Below, piece by piece: positions 10,208 to 18,410 of a stretch of 33,226 nucleotides of DNA. How positions within the stretch are numbered: the first letter of the stretch is position 1; each line of letters starts with the position of its first letter. Below the pieces are notes generated by a model. That model worked only from the letters and a program-made list of their open reading frames with translations. It searched no databases and was not told the DNA's origin. Position numbers and translations under genes: made by a program. Source of the stretch: Acidimicrobiales bacterium (GTDB lineage Bacteria > Actinomycetota > Acidimicrobiia > Acidimicrobiales > Iamiaceae); NCBI GenBank assembly GCA_030447445.1, contig JAUJOW010000001.1, forward strand, positions 611,212 to 644,437, in the 5' to 3' direction.

Positions 10208-11314
10208 TCAGGGGGCGGTGGTCGGCGTTGGTGCGCCGGGCTCGCTGGCCTCCTCGCCGCCCCGACCCCCGCCGCCGGCACCGTTGCCGGCGTCCGGTCC
10301 CTCCCCGTCCTCGGGGCCCCGCGGCGGCCGGACCTGCGCGGCGTCGGCGTCCCAGCGGCCGTAGCGGGGGTCGACGGTGATGTCGGCGTCGGCGAAGCTG
10401 CCGGCCAGCTCCTCGCGGACGGTCGCCTGGTTCTGCTGGTCGACCTGGTTCAGGAGTTGCTCGGCCACGGCCTCGAACGGGGCCACCTGCCGCTCGCCGA
10501 TCAGCACCATGAAGAGGCCCTGCTGGGTGTCGAGCGGCCCGACCAGCTCGCCCTCCTCGGCGTCGGCCAGCTCGGTGAGGAGCGCCGAGGCCAGCTCGCA
10601 CTGCTCTTCGGGGGCGACCTGGCCGTTCGGGATGGCGGCGGCGACGGTGGCGAAGTCCTGCCCCTCGGCGACAGCGGCGCGGAGCTGGTCGGCGGCGGCG
10701 GCGTCGGGCACGAGCGCCGGGCGGAAGCACACCTGCTCGAGCTGCTCGGGCTCCTCGGCGGCGAGGTCGTCGTACAGGTCTCGGGCCGACGCCTCCCGGT
10801 CCGGATCCGACGCCGCCACGGCGCGCTGGAGCGCGCCGCTGCGAGCGGTGAGCTCGATGACGAAGTCCCGGTAGGGGGCCGGGTAGCCGTCCAGGTTGGG
10901 ACAGGCCCCTCCGGCGGCGGGTTGGCCGGTGGCGGGGTCGGTGCAGAGCTGGCCCCGAGCGGCTTCGAGGTCGGCGTCGGTGACCTCGATGCCTCGCTGC
11001 TCGAGCTCCTGGCCGATCAGGGCGTGGATGATCCGGTCGCCGAGCTTGCTGGCGGTGATGGCGGCGGAGTAGGTGTCGCGCCCGGCGCCGCGGGGATCAA
11101 TGAACGGGTTGGACCCGGCCTCGTCGGGGCCGGCCCGGCGGGAGGCGATCACCTCGGCTTCGAGGTCGGCCAGCAGGTCCTCCCGGGAGATCTCGACCCC
11201 GTCGACGGTGGCGGCCGGCGGTTGCGCGGCGCCGCAGGCGGCAGCGGTGAGGGCAAGGACGACCGTCGCCAACAGCGCGAGGGCGCGGCGGCCGGCCAGG
11301 GGGACGAAGGTCAT
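10208..11314 (-). CDS. SurA-like peptidylprolyl isomerase lipoprotein
   Basis: A 368-residue exported protein. A basic start followed by a hydrophobic stretch and TAAAC gives a lipoprotein signal peptide with the lipidated Cys at about 27. Next comes a SurA N-terminal type region (TVDGVEISREDLLADLEAEV, then LGDRIIHALIGQELEQRGIEV). A parvulin/PpiC-like region then runs over about 195-300 (QVCFRPALVPDAAAADQLRAAV, DFATVAAAIPNGQ, LVGPLDTQQGLFMVLIGER). The end, about 330-368, is a Pro/Gly/Glu-rich low-complexity tail. The parvulin core is divergent, so isomerase activity is uncertain and a chaperone role outside the membrane is equally possible. It lies between mfd and mazG; M. tuberculosis has the lipoprotein gene lpqU in the same neighbourhood but of a different family. 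ATG start; 22 bp before mazG. Confidence 0.78.
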   Translation of the reverse strand: MTFVPLAGRRALALLATVVLALTAAACGAAQPPAATVDGVEISREDLLADLEAEVIASRRAGPDEAGSNPFIDPRGAGRDTYSAAITASKLGDRIIHALIGQELEQRGIEVTDADLEAARGQLCTDPATGQPAAGGACPNLDGYPAPYRDFVIELTARSGALQRAVAASDPDREASARDLYDDLAAEEPEQLEQVCFRPALVPDAAAADQLRAAVAEGQDFATVAAAIPNGQVAPEEQCELASALLTELADAEEGELVGPLDTQQGLFMVLIGERQVAPFEAVAEQLLNQVDQQNQATVREELAGSFADADITVDPRYGRWDADAAQVRPPRGPEDGEGPDAGNGAGGGGRGGEEASEPGAPTPTTAP

Positions 11315-11421
11315 CGGCCGGCCACCCTACGGGGCCGGCCGTTTTCCGGGCAACGACGGCCGACGCCGCCTCTCACGAGGTCGAGCCGATAGGCGAGGCC
11401 TCCATCAAGCACGGTGGGTGT

Positions 11422-11464
11422 TGCGGCGAAGCCGCATTGCTTCCGCGACAGGATGTGACCTGTC
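11422..11464 (-). terminator. Two adjacent hairpins in the mfd to surA spacer
   Basis: In the 166-bp gap after the mfd stop (11481) there are two perfect 6-bp stem-loops. GACAGG/CCTGTC has a 6-base loop (11447-11464), and TGCGGC/GCCGCA has a 3-base loop (11422-11436). They come in that reversed order on the transcribed strand. No T tract follows, so intrinsic termination is uncertain. Nothing else was recognised in this gap. Confidence 0.4.
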
Positions 11465-11480
11465 CCGCCACTCTTCGCGA

Positions 11481-14400
11481 TCAGGCCGAGCGCTCCTCGG
11501 TCGGGGGGATCAGCGAGCGCAACAGGCCGACCAGGGTGCCGGCCAGGTCGGCGGTGCGGGGTACGGGCAGCATCACGAGGCCCTGGTCCTCCTTGTACAC
11601 CGACCCCTTGAACAGGCGGTTGAGGCGGATGACCTGGCTGGTCCGCAGGGCCAGCGGCGCCAGGCGGGCCGTCCAGGCCGGGCCCCCGAACGCCGGGCCC
11701 TTGGTGACGTTCAGCTCCCGCAGGCCGAGCCGGTGGCACTCGGCCCGCAGCCGGGCCACGTCGAGCAGGCGGGCGGCCGGTTCCGGCACGGGCCCGTAGC
11801 GGTCGATCCACTCCAGTGCGATGTCGTCGACCTGGGCGTCGGTGGTGACGGCGGCCAACCGCCGGTAGGCCTCGAGCCGCAGCTCCTCCTTGGCCACGTA
11901 GTCGGGCGGGAGGTGGGCGTCGAGGGGCAGGTCCAGCTTGACCTCGGCCGGTTCTCGGACGGGCTCGCCCTTCAGTTCGGCCACCGCTTCGTTGACCATC
12001 TGGCAGTACAGGTCGTAGCCGACCGCCGCGATGTGGCCCGACTGGCCCGTGCCGAGCAGGGTGCCGGCGCCGCGGATCTCGAGATCCCGCATGGCGATGC
12101 GAAACCCCGATCCCAGCTCGGTGGCCTCCCCGATCGTCTTCAGCCGCTCGTAGGCCTCCTCGGTGAGCGCCCGCTCCCGGGGGTGGAACAGGTAGGCGTA
12201 GGCCCGCTGGCCGGCCCGGCCCACCCGGCCCCGGAGCTGGTGGAGCTGGCCGAGGCCGAGCAGGTCGGCCCGGTCGACCACGAGCGTGTTCACGGTGGGC
12301 ATGTCGATGCCGGACTCGATGATGGTGGTGCACACGAGGACGTCGTAGGCGCCCTCCCAGAAGTCGATGACCACCTTCTCGAGCGTGCCCTCGTCCATCT
12401 GACCGTGGGCCACGGCGACGCGGGCCTCGGGCACGAGGTCGCGCAGGCGGGCCGCCACCTCCTCGATGTCGCGCACCCTGTTGTGCACGAAGAACACCTG
12501 CCCTTCCCGCAGCAGCTCGCGCCGGACGGCCTCGGCCACGGCTCGATCGTCCTCCTCCCCCACGTAGGTCAGGATGGGCTGGCGCTCGGCCGGCGGCGTG
12601 TGCAGCAGCGTGAGGTCCCGGATCCCGGTGAGGCTCATCTCGAGGGTGCGGGGGATGGGCGTGGCCGACAGCGTGAGCACGTCGACGGTGGTCTTGAGCT
12701 GCTTGATCTGCTCCTTGTGGGCCACGCCGAAGCGCTGCTCCTCGTCGACCACGAGCAGCCCCAGGTCCTTCCACTGGATGTCGTCGGACAGCAGCCGGTG
12801 GGTGCCGATGACGAGGTCGACGTCACCCATGCGCACCCCCTCCACGACCCGGCGGGCCTGGGCCGGGGTGAGGAAGCGGGACAGCACCTCCACCCGCACG
12901 GGGTAGGGGGCGAGCCGCTCGCCGAAGGTGGCGAAGTGCTGCTGGGCGAGGAGGGTGGTGGGCACGAGGACGGCCACCTGCTTGCCGTCCTGGACGGCCT
13001 TGAACGCCGCCCGGATGGCCACCTCGGTCTTGCCGAACCCCACGTCGCCACAGACCAGGCGATCCATCGGCACCGGTGACTCCATGTCCGCCTTCGTGTC
13101 GAGGATGGCCGTGAGCTGGTCGGGCGTCTCCTTGTAGGGGAAGTCCTCCTCCAGCTCCCGCTGCCACGGGGTGTCCTCGGGGTAGGCGTGGCCGGGGGTG
13201 TGCAGGCGCTTCTGGTAGAGGACCACGAGCTCCTGGGCGACGAGCTCGACCTCGGCCCGGACCTTGGCCTTGGCCCGGTGCCAGTCCGTGCCGCCCAGCT
13301 TGGACAGGGTCGGCGCGTCGCCACCGGTGTAGTGGCGGACGGCGTCGATCTGGTCGGACGGGACGTAGAGCTTGTCGTCGCCCTTGTACTCGAGCAGCAG
13401 GTAGTCGCGCTCCACACCACCGATGGCCCGCTTGACCATCCCGCCGTAGCGGGCCACGCCGTGGGTGTGGTGCACGACGTGGTCACCGGGCTTCAGGTCC
13501 TCGAAGAAGGCGGCGGCGTCGCTGCGGCGACGGACCCGGGGCGGTCGATGGGCCCGGCGCCGGCCGGTGAGGTCGGCCTCGGCCAGCACGGCCAGCTTGA
13601 CCGACGGCAGGATGCAACCCCGCTCGATGGCCCCGACCACGACGGGCGGTTCGATGCCGTGGCCGGCCAGCAGGTCGGTGATGCGGACGGCCGAGGCGTC
13701 GCTGTCGGCCGCCACCACGAGCCGGTAGCCGTCGGCCAGCAGGTCGGTGATCTGGCGGACCAGCCCGGCGCCGTCGCCCACCGCCGGGTTCCACCCCATG
13801 GCCCGCACCGTGGCCACGTCGGGGCCATCGGGGGTCACCGTCACCGTCCAGGCCGGCGCCGCCGTGTGGGCGAGGAGGCGATCGAAGGGCAGGTGGAGCT
13901 GGGGGATGGCCGTGCCGGCGGGCACGTCCCAGGTGGTGCGGGCGAGGTGGGTGGCCAGATCGGTCTCCTCGGCCAGGATGTCCGCCGCCCGGTCCCGCAT
14001 GCGCCGCGGCTCGACCAGCAGCACCTGGGCGGACTCCTCCACGAGGTCGAGCAGCACGTGCTCGCCCTCGGTCAGCCAGGGCAGCCAGGACTCCATGCCC
14101 TCGAAGGTGAGTCCCTCGGCCAGGCGCTCCCACTGCTCGCGCCCCCAGGGCTGCTCGGCCACGAGCGCAGCGGCCCGGGCCCGCACCTCCTTGGTGGGCA
14201 GCAGCTCCCGGCAAGCGAAGATCTCGACCCGGTCGACGGCGGCGGTGGCCCGCTGGTCGCTCACCGAGAACTCGGTGAGACGGTCGATCTCGTCGCCCCA
14301 GAGGTCGATGCGGACGGGACCGTCGGCGGTGGAGGGGAAGACGTCGACGATGGATCCCCGCACCGCCACCTCGCCCCGGTGCTCGACGACGGGCTCGCGC

Positions 14401-14882
14401 CGGTACCCCGCGCCGGTCAGCCAGCCGACGACGTCGTCGCGGTCGGCCTGTTGCCCCTGGTGCAGGACGAGCGGTTCGGCGTCCTCGACGTGGGGTCCGA
14501 GGCGCTGGACCAGGGCCCGCACCGGTGCCACCACGATCGTCGGCGCCCGTCGCCGGTCACGTAGCCGCCACATGGTCCGCAGCCGGCGGCCCATGGTCTC
14601 CACGCTGGGGCTGACCCGCTCGAACGGCAGCGTCTCCCAGGCCGGGAACAGGTCGACCTGATCGTCGCCCAGGTAGGTGCTGAGGTCGTGGGCCAGGCGC
14701 TCGGCGTCGGCCGTGGTGGGCATGGCGGCCACGACCGGGTGACGGGTCGACAGGGCGGCGATGGCAGCCACGCAGAGGGGGCGAGCCGGGTCGGGCACGG
14801 CCAGCACGGCGCGCGAACGGCCCCGCACCTGGGCCAGGGCGGGGTCGTCTCGGAGCAGCGGGGGCAGGTCGGCGAGACGCAT
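11481..14882 (-). CDS. mfd: Transcription-repair coupling factor Mfd
   Basis: A 1133-residue DNA translocase that removes stalled RNA polymerase from lesions and recruits UvrA. Domains appear in the usual order. A UvrB-homology module lies over about 1-350 ([34 protein letters not shown]). The RNA-polymerase-interacting CarD-like domain is at about 464-530 ([36 protein letters not shown]). The translocase core has Walker [12 protein letters not shown] near 610, the DEEQRFG box near 715, [13 protein letters not shown], and motif [20 protein letters not shown]. The C-terminal TRCF domain begins near [21 protein letters not shown] (split: ELKGEP then [17 protein letters not shown]). Length matches typical Mfd (about 1150). 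The frame is intact throughout. It follows pth closely, as part of the conserved rplY-pth-mfd order. Confidence 0.97.
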   Translation of the reverse strand: MRLADLPPLLRDDPALAQVRGRSRAVLAVPDPARPLCVAAIAALSTRHPVVAAMPTTADAERLAHDLSTYLGDDQVDLFPAWETLPFERVSPSVETMGRRLRTMWRLRDRRRAPTIVVAPVRALVQRLGPHVEDAEPLVLHQGQQADRDDVVGWLTGAGYRREPVVEHRGEVAVRGSIVDVFPSTADGPVRIDLWGDEIDRLTEFSVSDQRATAAVDRVEIFACRELLPTKEVRARAAALVAEQPWGREQWERLAEGLTFEGMESWLPWLTEGEHVLLDLVEESAQVLLVEPRRMRDRAADILAEETDLATHLARTTWDVPAGTAIPQLHLPFDRLLAHTAAPAWTVTVTPDGPDVATVRAMGWNPAVGDGAGLVRQITDLLADGYRLVVAADSDASAVRITDLLAGHGIEPPVVVGAIERGCILPSVKLAVLAEADLTGRRRAHRPPRVRRRSDAAAFFEDLKPGDHVVHHTHGVARYGGMVKRAIGGVERDYLLLEYKGDDKLYVPSDQIDAVRHYTGGDAPTLSKLGGTDWHRAKAKVRAEVELVAQELVVLYQKRLHTPGHAYPEDTPWQRELEEDFPYKETPDQLTAILDTKADMESPVPMDRLVCGDVGFGKTEVAIRAAFKAVQDGKQVAVLVPTTLLAQQHFATFGERLAPYPVRVEVLSRFLTPAQARRVVEGVRMGDVDLVIGTHRLLSDDIQWKDLGLLVVDEEQRFGVAHKEQIKQLKTTVDVLTLSATPIPRTLEMSLTGIRDLTLLHTPPAERQPILTYVGEEDDRAVAEAVRRELLREGQVFFVHNRVRDIEEVAARLRDLVPEARVAVAHGQMDEGTLEKVVIDFWEGAYDVLVCTTIIESGIDMPTVNTLVVDRADLLGLGQLHQLRGRVGRAGQRAYAYLFHPRERALTEEAYERLKTIGEATELGSGFRIAMRDLEIRGAGTLLGTGQSGHIAAVGYDLYCQMVNEAVAELKGEPVREPAEVKLDLPLDAHLPPDYVAKEELRLEAYRRLAAVTTDAQVDDIALEWIDRYGPVPEPAARLLDVARLRAECHRLGLRELNVTKGPAFGGPAWTARLAPLALRTSQVIRLNRLFKGSVYKEDQGLVMLPVPRTADLAGTLVGLLRSLIPPTEERSA

Positions 14883-14940
14883 GGTCAGCCGTCCGAGGCT
14901 ACCGGCCGCCGGCCGGATGACAGGGGTGCCCGGGTGACAG

Positions 14941-15504
14941 TCAGCCGGGGGTGGTGTTGTAGCGGTTCATGGCCGCCTCGGCGCCGGCGGTGAGGATGGC
15001 TTCGACGGCGTCGGCGGCCTCGGCCACCACCACGTCGAGCTCGGTCCGCTCGGCCTTGCCCGGCCGGCGCAGCACGTGGTCGATCCCGGCCTGGCGCCCG
15101 GGGGGCTTGCCGACACCGATGCGGACCCGCACGAAGTCGTCGGTGTGCAGGTGGGCCTTGATCGACTTCAGCCCGTTGTGCCCGGCCAACCCGCCTCCGA
15201 CCTTGACCTTGAACCGCCCGACCGGCAGGTCGAGCTCGTCGTGGACCACGACCAGCCGGTGCGGATCCTCGATGCCGTAGCGCCGGCACAACGGCGCCAC
15301 GGCCTGGCCCGACTCGTTCATCCAGGTCTGGGGGAAGGCGAGCGCCACCCGCCGATCACCGATGCGGACCTCGTCGGCCAGGGCCCGCTCCTTGGTCCTG
15401 CGGAGCCGACCACCGTGTCGGGTGGCCAGCACATCGACCACCTCGGCACCGACGTTGTGACGGGTGCCGGCGTAGTCGGCGCCGGGGTTGCCGAGCCCGA
15501 CCAC
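14941..15504 (-). CDS. pth: Peptidyl-tRNA hydrolase (start uncertain)
   Basis: Cleaves peptidyl-tRNA released from stalled ribosomes. From GTG at 15504 the protein is 187 residues. VGLGNPGADYAGTRHNVG carries the conserved Asn (N6) and catalytic His (H16). PQTWMNESG, VVVHDELDLPVGRFKVK (catalytic Asp) and GLAGHNGLKSI are all present, with VRIGVGKPPG as the Pth signature 2. The start is doubtful: family members have a few more residues before VGLGNPG, and the frame is open upstream (RRGTPADLLVVGLG). The first codon of that extension that touches the rplY stop is CTG at 15600, overlapping it as CTGA, in the manner of the GTGA and ATGA overlaps elsewhere here. That start would give 219 residues. 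No ATG, GTG or TTG was seen between. Co-directional with rplY and mfd. Confidence 0.93.
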   Translation of the reverse strand: MVGLGNPGADYAGTRHNVGAEVVDVLATRHGGRLRRTKERALADEVRIGDRRVALAFPQTWMNESGQAVAPLCRRYGIEDPHRLVVVHDELDLPVGRFKVKVGGGLAGHNGLKSIKAHLHTDDFVRVRIGVGKPPGRQAGIDHVLRRPGKAERTELDVVVAEAADAVEAILTAGAEAAMNRYNTTPG

Positions 15505-15596
15505 GAGGAGGTCGGCAGGGGTGCCCCGCCGGCTGCCGCCGTCATCGCGGCCGGGGCGGCGGTGGCGGCCCAGGCCGTGGCGGCCCAGCAGGGCTC

Positions 15597-16319
15597 TCAG
15601 CCCCCGTCGCCGGCCTCGTCGGACCGGCCGTCGCCGTCGCCGGTGGTGGCGTCGCCGTCGGCGGCGGCTTGGGCGTCGGCGGCCGGGCCCTCGCCGGCCT
15701 CGGCGGCCTGCTCGGCGGCGACCTCGGCGTCGGCTTCGTCGATCTCCTCGATCTCGAGCGTGGTGGTGGCGACGTGGGCCGAGATCACCGGCTCCTCGGG
15801 ATCGCTGTCGGTGGTCACGCCGCTGGGCAGGCGGAGGTCGCCGATGCGGACGGTGTCGCCGATCTGCATCCCGCTGATGTCGACCGGCAGCTCGTTGGGG
15901 ATGTCGGCCGGCTTGGCGCTGACCGACAGCAGGGTGAGCACCTGGTCGACCATCCCGCCCTCGCGGGTGACGAGATCGGCCTCGCCCTCGAGCACCACCG
16001 GCACGTCGACGGTGATGACCTGGTCACGGCGGATCAGAAGGAAGTCGACGTGGTCCACGGTGTGGTGGACCGGATGGCGCTGCAGCTCCTTCACGATGCT
16101 GAGCCGGGTATCGCCGTCGACCTGCAGGTCGATCAGTGCGTTGAGCCCGGCCTCGGTGGTGAGAACCCGCCGCAGCTCCCGCCAGTCGACGGTGACGGGG
16201 GTGGGATCGGTGGACAGGCCGTACACGACGCCAGGCACCTTGCCCTGGGCCCGCAGGCGCTTGGCGGGACGGGAACCGGTGGGGCGGCCGGTCTCGGCCA
16301 CGAGGGTGATCTCAGCCAT
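15597..16319 (-). CDS. rplY: 50S ribosomal protein bL25 (CTC type)
   Basis: A 240-residue general-stress-type L25 that binds 5S rRNA. The N-terminal L25 beta-barrel covers about 1-95 (TGSRPAKRLRAQGKVPGVVYG, HPVHHTVDHVDFLLI). The C-terminal TL5/CTC domain covers about 96-185 (VPVVLEGEADLVTREGGMVDQ, LPVDISGMQIGDTVRIGDLRLP). The last 50 residues are an acidic Glu/Ala/Asp/Gly tail, common in actinobacterial homologues. ATG start. In most actinobacteria rplY lies directly behind prs; here a 1-kb cassette (16383-17429) separates them. Its stop abuts the 5' region of pth. Confidence 0.95.
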   Translation of the reverse strand: MAEITLVAETGRPTGSRPAKRLRAQGKVPGVVYGLSTDPTPVTVDWRELRRVLTTEAGLNALIDLQVDGDTRLSIVKELQRHPVHHTVDHVDFLLIRRDQVITVDVPVVLEGEADLVTREGGMVDQVLTLLSVSAKPADIPNELPVDISGMQIGDTVRIGDLRLPSGVTTDSDPEEPVISAHVATTTLEIEEIDEADAEVAAEQAAEAGEGPAADAQAAADGDATTGDGDGRSDEAGDGG

Positions 16320-16382
16320 CGGGAGCTCCTACTTCTGAGGATCGCGCCGGAGCGCTCGATTGTGGTCGGCCACCCTACGGGC

Positions 16383-16430
16383 TTCTCGGGACATGGGCAC
16401 GGTCATCGCCGTCCCTATGTCCCGAGAACG
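16383..16430. repeat. 48-bp palindromic repeat, copy 1
   Basis: Identical over 48 bp to 17382-17429 and in the same orientation, 999 bp apart. Outer arms TTCTCGGGACAT / ATGTCCCGAGAA pair perfectly (12 bp). Pairing continues inward with only a few mismatches and G-T pairs to a small loop, giving a hairpin of about 46 nt. The minus-strand gene 16415-17338 ends inside this copy: its last four codons (VLGT) and TAG stop are repeat sequence. It may serve as that gene's terminator. The rplY start is 64 bp away on the other side. Confidence 0.93.
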
Positions 16431-17338
16431 GCAAGGACCTCGGCGATCTGGGCGCCGACCGATCTCGGTCGGCGGACGACGTCGTGCCAGGTGAAGCGCA
16501 ACACCGTCCACCCGAGCGCGACCAGGCGGTTCTGTCGCGCAAGGTCTTTCTGCATGGCGCTCGGCGAGCCGTGAGTCGAGAACCCGTCGACCTCGACGGC
16601 CAATCGGACGTCGGGCCAGCCGGCATCGATGCGAGCGACGAAGCGGCCGTTCCCGTCGACAACCTGGCACTGGAAGCACGGCTCGGGAAGACGGAACCGG
16701 CGCACCAGCCGGATGAAGGCGATCTCGAGCGGGCTGTCGGGTGGACGCTCAGAGAGCACCCAGTCCTCGAGCACCGCCCGAAGGGCACCGATGCCGGTGC
16801 GCCCACGGCGGGCGTGGTCGTCGACGAGAGCGAACAACCGCTCCACGGTGGTGAGGCGCTGAACCGTGGCGGCCTCGGCCGCGGCGCGGACGACTGACTG
16901 GCCGACGACAGCGCCCAGGTCGGCGAGAGTTCGCTCGACCGTGGTCACGGTTACGCCGTCTCGGACCCGAACGTGGGCCGACGGGATGCGCAGGCTGCGG
17001 TGGATGGTCACGCCGATCAGCCGGGGACGTCGATTGTGCGGGACCGTGACCTCGATGACATCCGCATCGCCGCCGGGCAGCTCATGGTGCTGCGCAGCCG
17101 ACCGGTGCGACAGCACGGCGTCAGGACCGGCCGCCGCCAAGGCGGCCCGCCGAGCGAGCTCGCCGGTCATCGGCGTACCCGCGGACCGGTAGACCCCGGG
17201 CTGTACGGCGAGGATGCGCCCGACACCCACCTCGTGATCCACGACGGTCGTCGGGATGCCACTGGCGACCGCCGCCGCTCGGGTGAAGATGCCGAGCCCG
17301 GACTCGGCCAATGACTGGATGGCAACGCTGGTGGACAC
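16415..17338 (-). CDS. AbiEi-like winged-helix / DUF559 nuclease-like protein in a repeat-bounded cassette
   Basis: A 307-residue two-part protein from GTG at 17338. Residues about 1-60 look like the winged-helix N-terminus of AbiEi-type antitoxins (FTRAAAVASGIPTTVVDHEV, ILAVQPGVYRSAGTP). Next is the AbiEi_4-like middle (AVLSHRSAAQHHELPG, TTVERTLADLGAVVG). Residues about 200-303 resemble DUF559, a Vsr-like PD-(D/E)xK fold: SPLEIAFIRLVRRF with E205, VARIDAGWPDVRLAVEVDG with D238, E249 and D251, and LGWTVLRFTWHDVV. This architecture is frequent and multi-copy in high-GC actinobacteria, usually without a cognate toxin, and its function is unestablished. No AbiEii-type toxin gene is adjacent. The gene splits the conserved prs-rplY pair and is bracketed by identical 48-bp palindromes, one of which supplies its stop codon. 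A DNA-binding nuclease is a reasonable guess; activity is not shown. Confidence 0.85.
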   Translation of the reverse strand: MSTSVAIQSLAESGLGIFTRAAAVASGIPTTVVDHEVGVGRILAVQPGVYRSAGTPMTGELARRAALAAAGPDAVLSHRSAAQHHELPGGDADVIEVTVPHNRRPRLIGVTIHRSLRIPSAHVRVRDGVTVTTVERTLADLGAVVGQSVVRAAAEAATVQRLTTVERLFALVDDHARRGRTGIGALRAVLEDWVLSERPPDSPLEIAFIRLVRRFRLPEPCFQCQVVDGNGRFVARIDAGWPDVRLAVEVDGFSTHGSPSAMQKDLARQNRLVALGWTVLRFTWHDVVRRPRSVGAQIAEVLAVLGT

Positions 17339-17381
17339 GCGCGTCTCCCTGGATCGGGTGATGGCGGGGAAAGCGCTCAGG

Positions 17382-17429
17382 TTCTCGGGACATGGGCACG
17401 GTCATCGCCGTCCCTATGTCCCGAGAACG
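17382..17429. repeat. 48-bp palindromic repeat, copy 2
   Basis: Exact second copy of 16383-16430, same orientation. It lies five bases beyond the prs stop codon (17435) and 43 bp upstream of the GTG start of the AbiEi/DUF559 gene. It could therefore act as a hairpin terminator for prs or as part of the leader of the cassette gene. The flanking bases differ from copy 1 at both ends, so the repeat is exactly 48 bp. Confidence 0.93.
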
Positions 17430-17434
17430 AAGAT

Positions 17435-18406
17435 TCAGGACTGGTTCTGGCCGCCGAAGATGTCGCTCACGGAGGTGTCCTCGAACACGGCGTCGATGGC
17501 GTCGGCGATGACCTTGGCGATCGACAGCACCTCGATCTTGTCGATCTCCTTGTCGGGCGGGAGGGGCACCGTGTCGGTCAGGACGATCCGGGAGATCACC
17601 GAGTTCTTCAGCCGGTCCGTGGCCGGCTCGGCCAGCACGCCGTGGGTGGCCATGGCCCACACGTCGGTGGCGCCGTGGGCCATCAGGATGTCGGCGGCGG
17701 CCACGATGGTGCCGCCGGTGTCGATGCGGTCGTCGATCACGACGCAGCGACGCCCGTCCACCTCGCCGATGACGTCGCGGGCGACCGCCGCTCCCACTCG
17801 CCCCCTGGGTCGGTCCTTGTTGACGAAGGCGAGGTCGGCGCCGAGGTGCTGGGAGAACCGCGCCGCCACCTTGACCCGCCCGGCGTCGGGGGCAACGACG
17901 ACCACGTCGGGACCAGCGTTCTCACGGAGGTAGTCGAGCAGCACCGGGTCGGCGGTGAGGTGGTCGACGGGACCGTCGAAGAAGCCCTGGATCTGGCCCG
18001 AGTGCAGATCGACCGACACGAGGCGATCAGCCCCGGCCACGGTCAGCAGGTCGGCCACCAGCTTGGCCGAGATCGGCTCCCGTCCCTCGGCCTTGCGGTC
18101 CTGGCGGGAGTAACCGTAGAGGGGGCACACGGCGGTGATGCGCTTGGCCGATGCCCGCTTGGCGGCGTCGATCATCACGAGCTGCTGCATGATGGCCTCG
18201 TTCACCGGACCGCAGTGGGTCTGGATGATGAACACGTCGGCGCCCCGGACCGACTCGTCGAACCGGCAGTGCAGCTCCCCGTTCGGGAAGGAGCGCAGGT
18301 TCGGCTCCCCGAGCTCGACGCCGAGGTGGCGGGCGATCTCGGTGGCCAGGGCCGGGTGGGAGCTGCCGGAGTAGAGCAGCAGCTTCTTCTTGGTGACGAG
18401 CTCCAT
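17435..18406 (-). CDS. prs: Ribose-phosphate pyrophosphokinase
   Basis: PRPP synthetase, which makes phosphoribosyl pyrophosphate from ribose-5-phosphate and ATP for nucleotide, His and Trp synthesis. It is 323 residues, normal for class I. Features are LLLYSGSSHPALATEIA at the start, the RSFPNGELHCRFDESVRG ribose-5-P/regulatory segment, and YGYSRQDRKAEGREPISAKL, the catalytic flexible-loop region. VDLHSGQIQGFFDGPVDHL follows, and VVIDDRIDTGGTI is the PRPP-binding loop (more often VDDMIDTAGT; Arg and Gly here are mild variants). The ATG at 18406 lies 4 bases after the glmU stop, so glmU and prs are co-transcribed, as in most actinobacteria. The stop is followed at once by palindrome copy 2. 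Confidence 0.97.
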   Translation of the reverse strand: MELVTKKKLLLYSGSSHPALATEIARHLGVELGEPNLRSFPNGELHCRFDESVRGADVFIIQTHCGPVNEAIMQQLVMIDAAKRASAKRITAVCPLYGYSRQDRKAEGREPISAKLVADLLTVAGADRLVSVDLHSGQIQGFFDGPVDHLTADPVLLDYLRENAGPDVVVVAPDAGRVKVAARFSQHLGADLAFVNKDRPRGRVGAAVARDVIGEVDGRRCVVIDDRIDTGGTIVAAADILMAHGATDVWAMATHGVLAEPATDRLKNSVISRIVLTDTVPLPPDKEIDKIEVLSIAKVIADAIDAVFEDTSVSDIFGGQNQS

Positions 18407-18410
18407 GGCC

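Noticed and set aside
11073..13079. A 668-codon open frame on the + strand opposite mfd, and similar long frames at 22178-23860 and 23577-25202
   Set aside because: They lie antisense to well-identified genes (mfd; ksgA/tatD; metG/tatD), have no recognisable motifs, and arise because high-GC codon bias removes stops from the opposite strand.
16415..17338. A type IV AbiE toxin-antitoxin pair
   Set aside because: The AbiEi-like N-terminal part is fused to a DUF559-like domain and no AbiEii nucleotidyltransferase toxin gene is adjacent.
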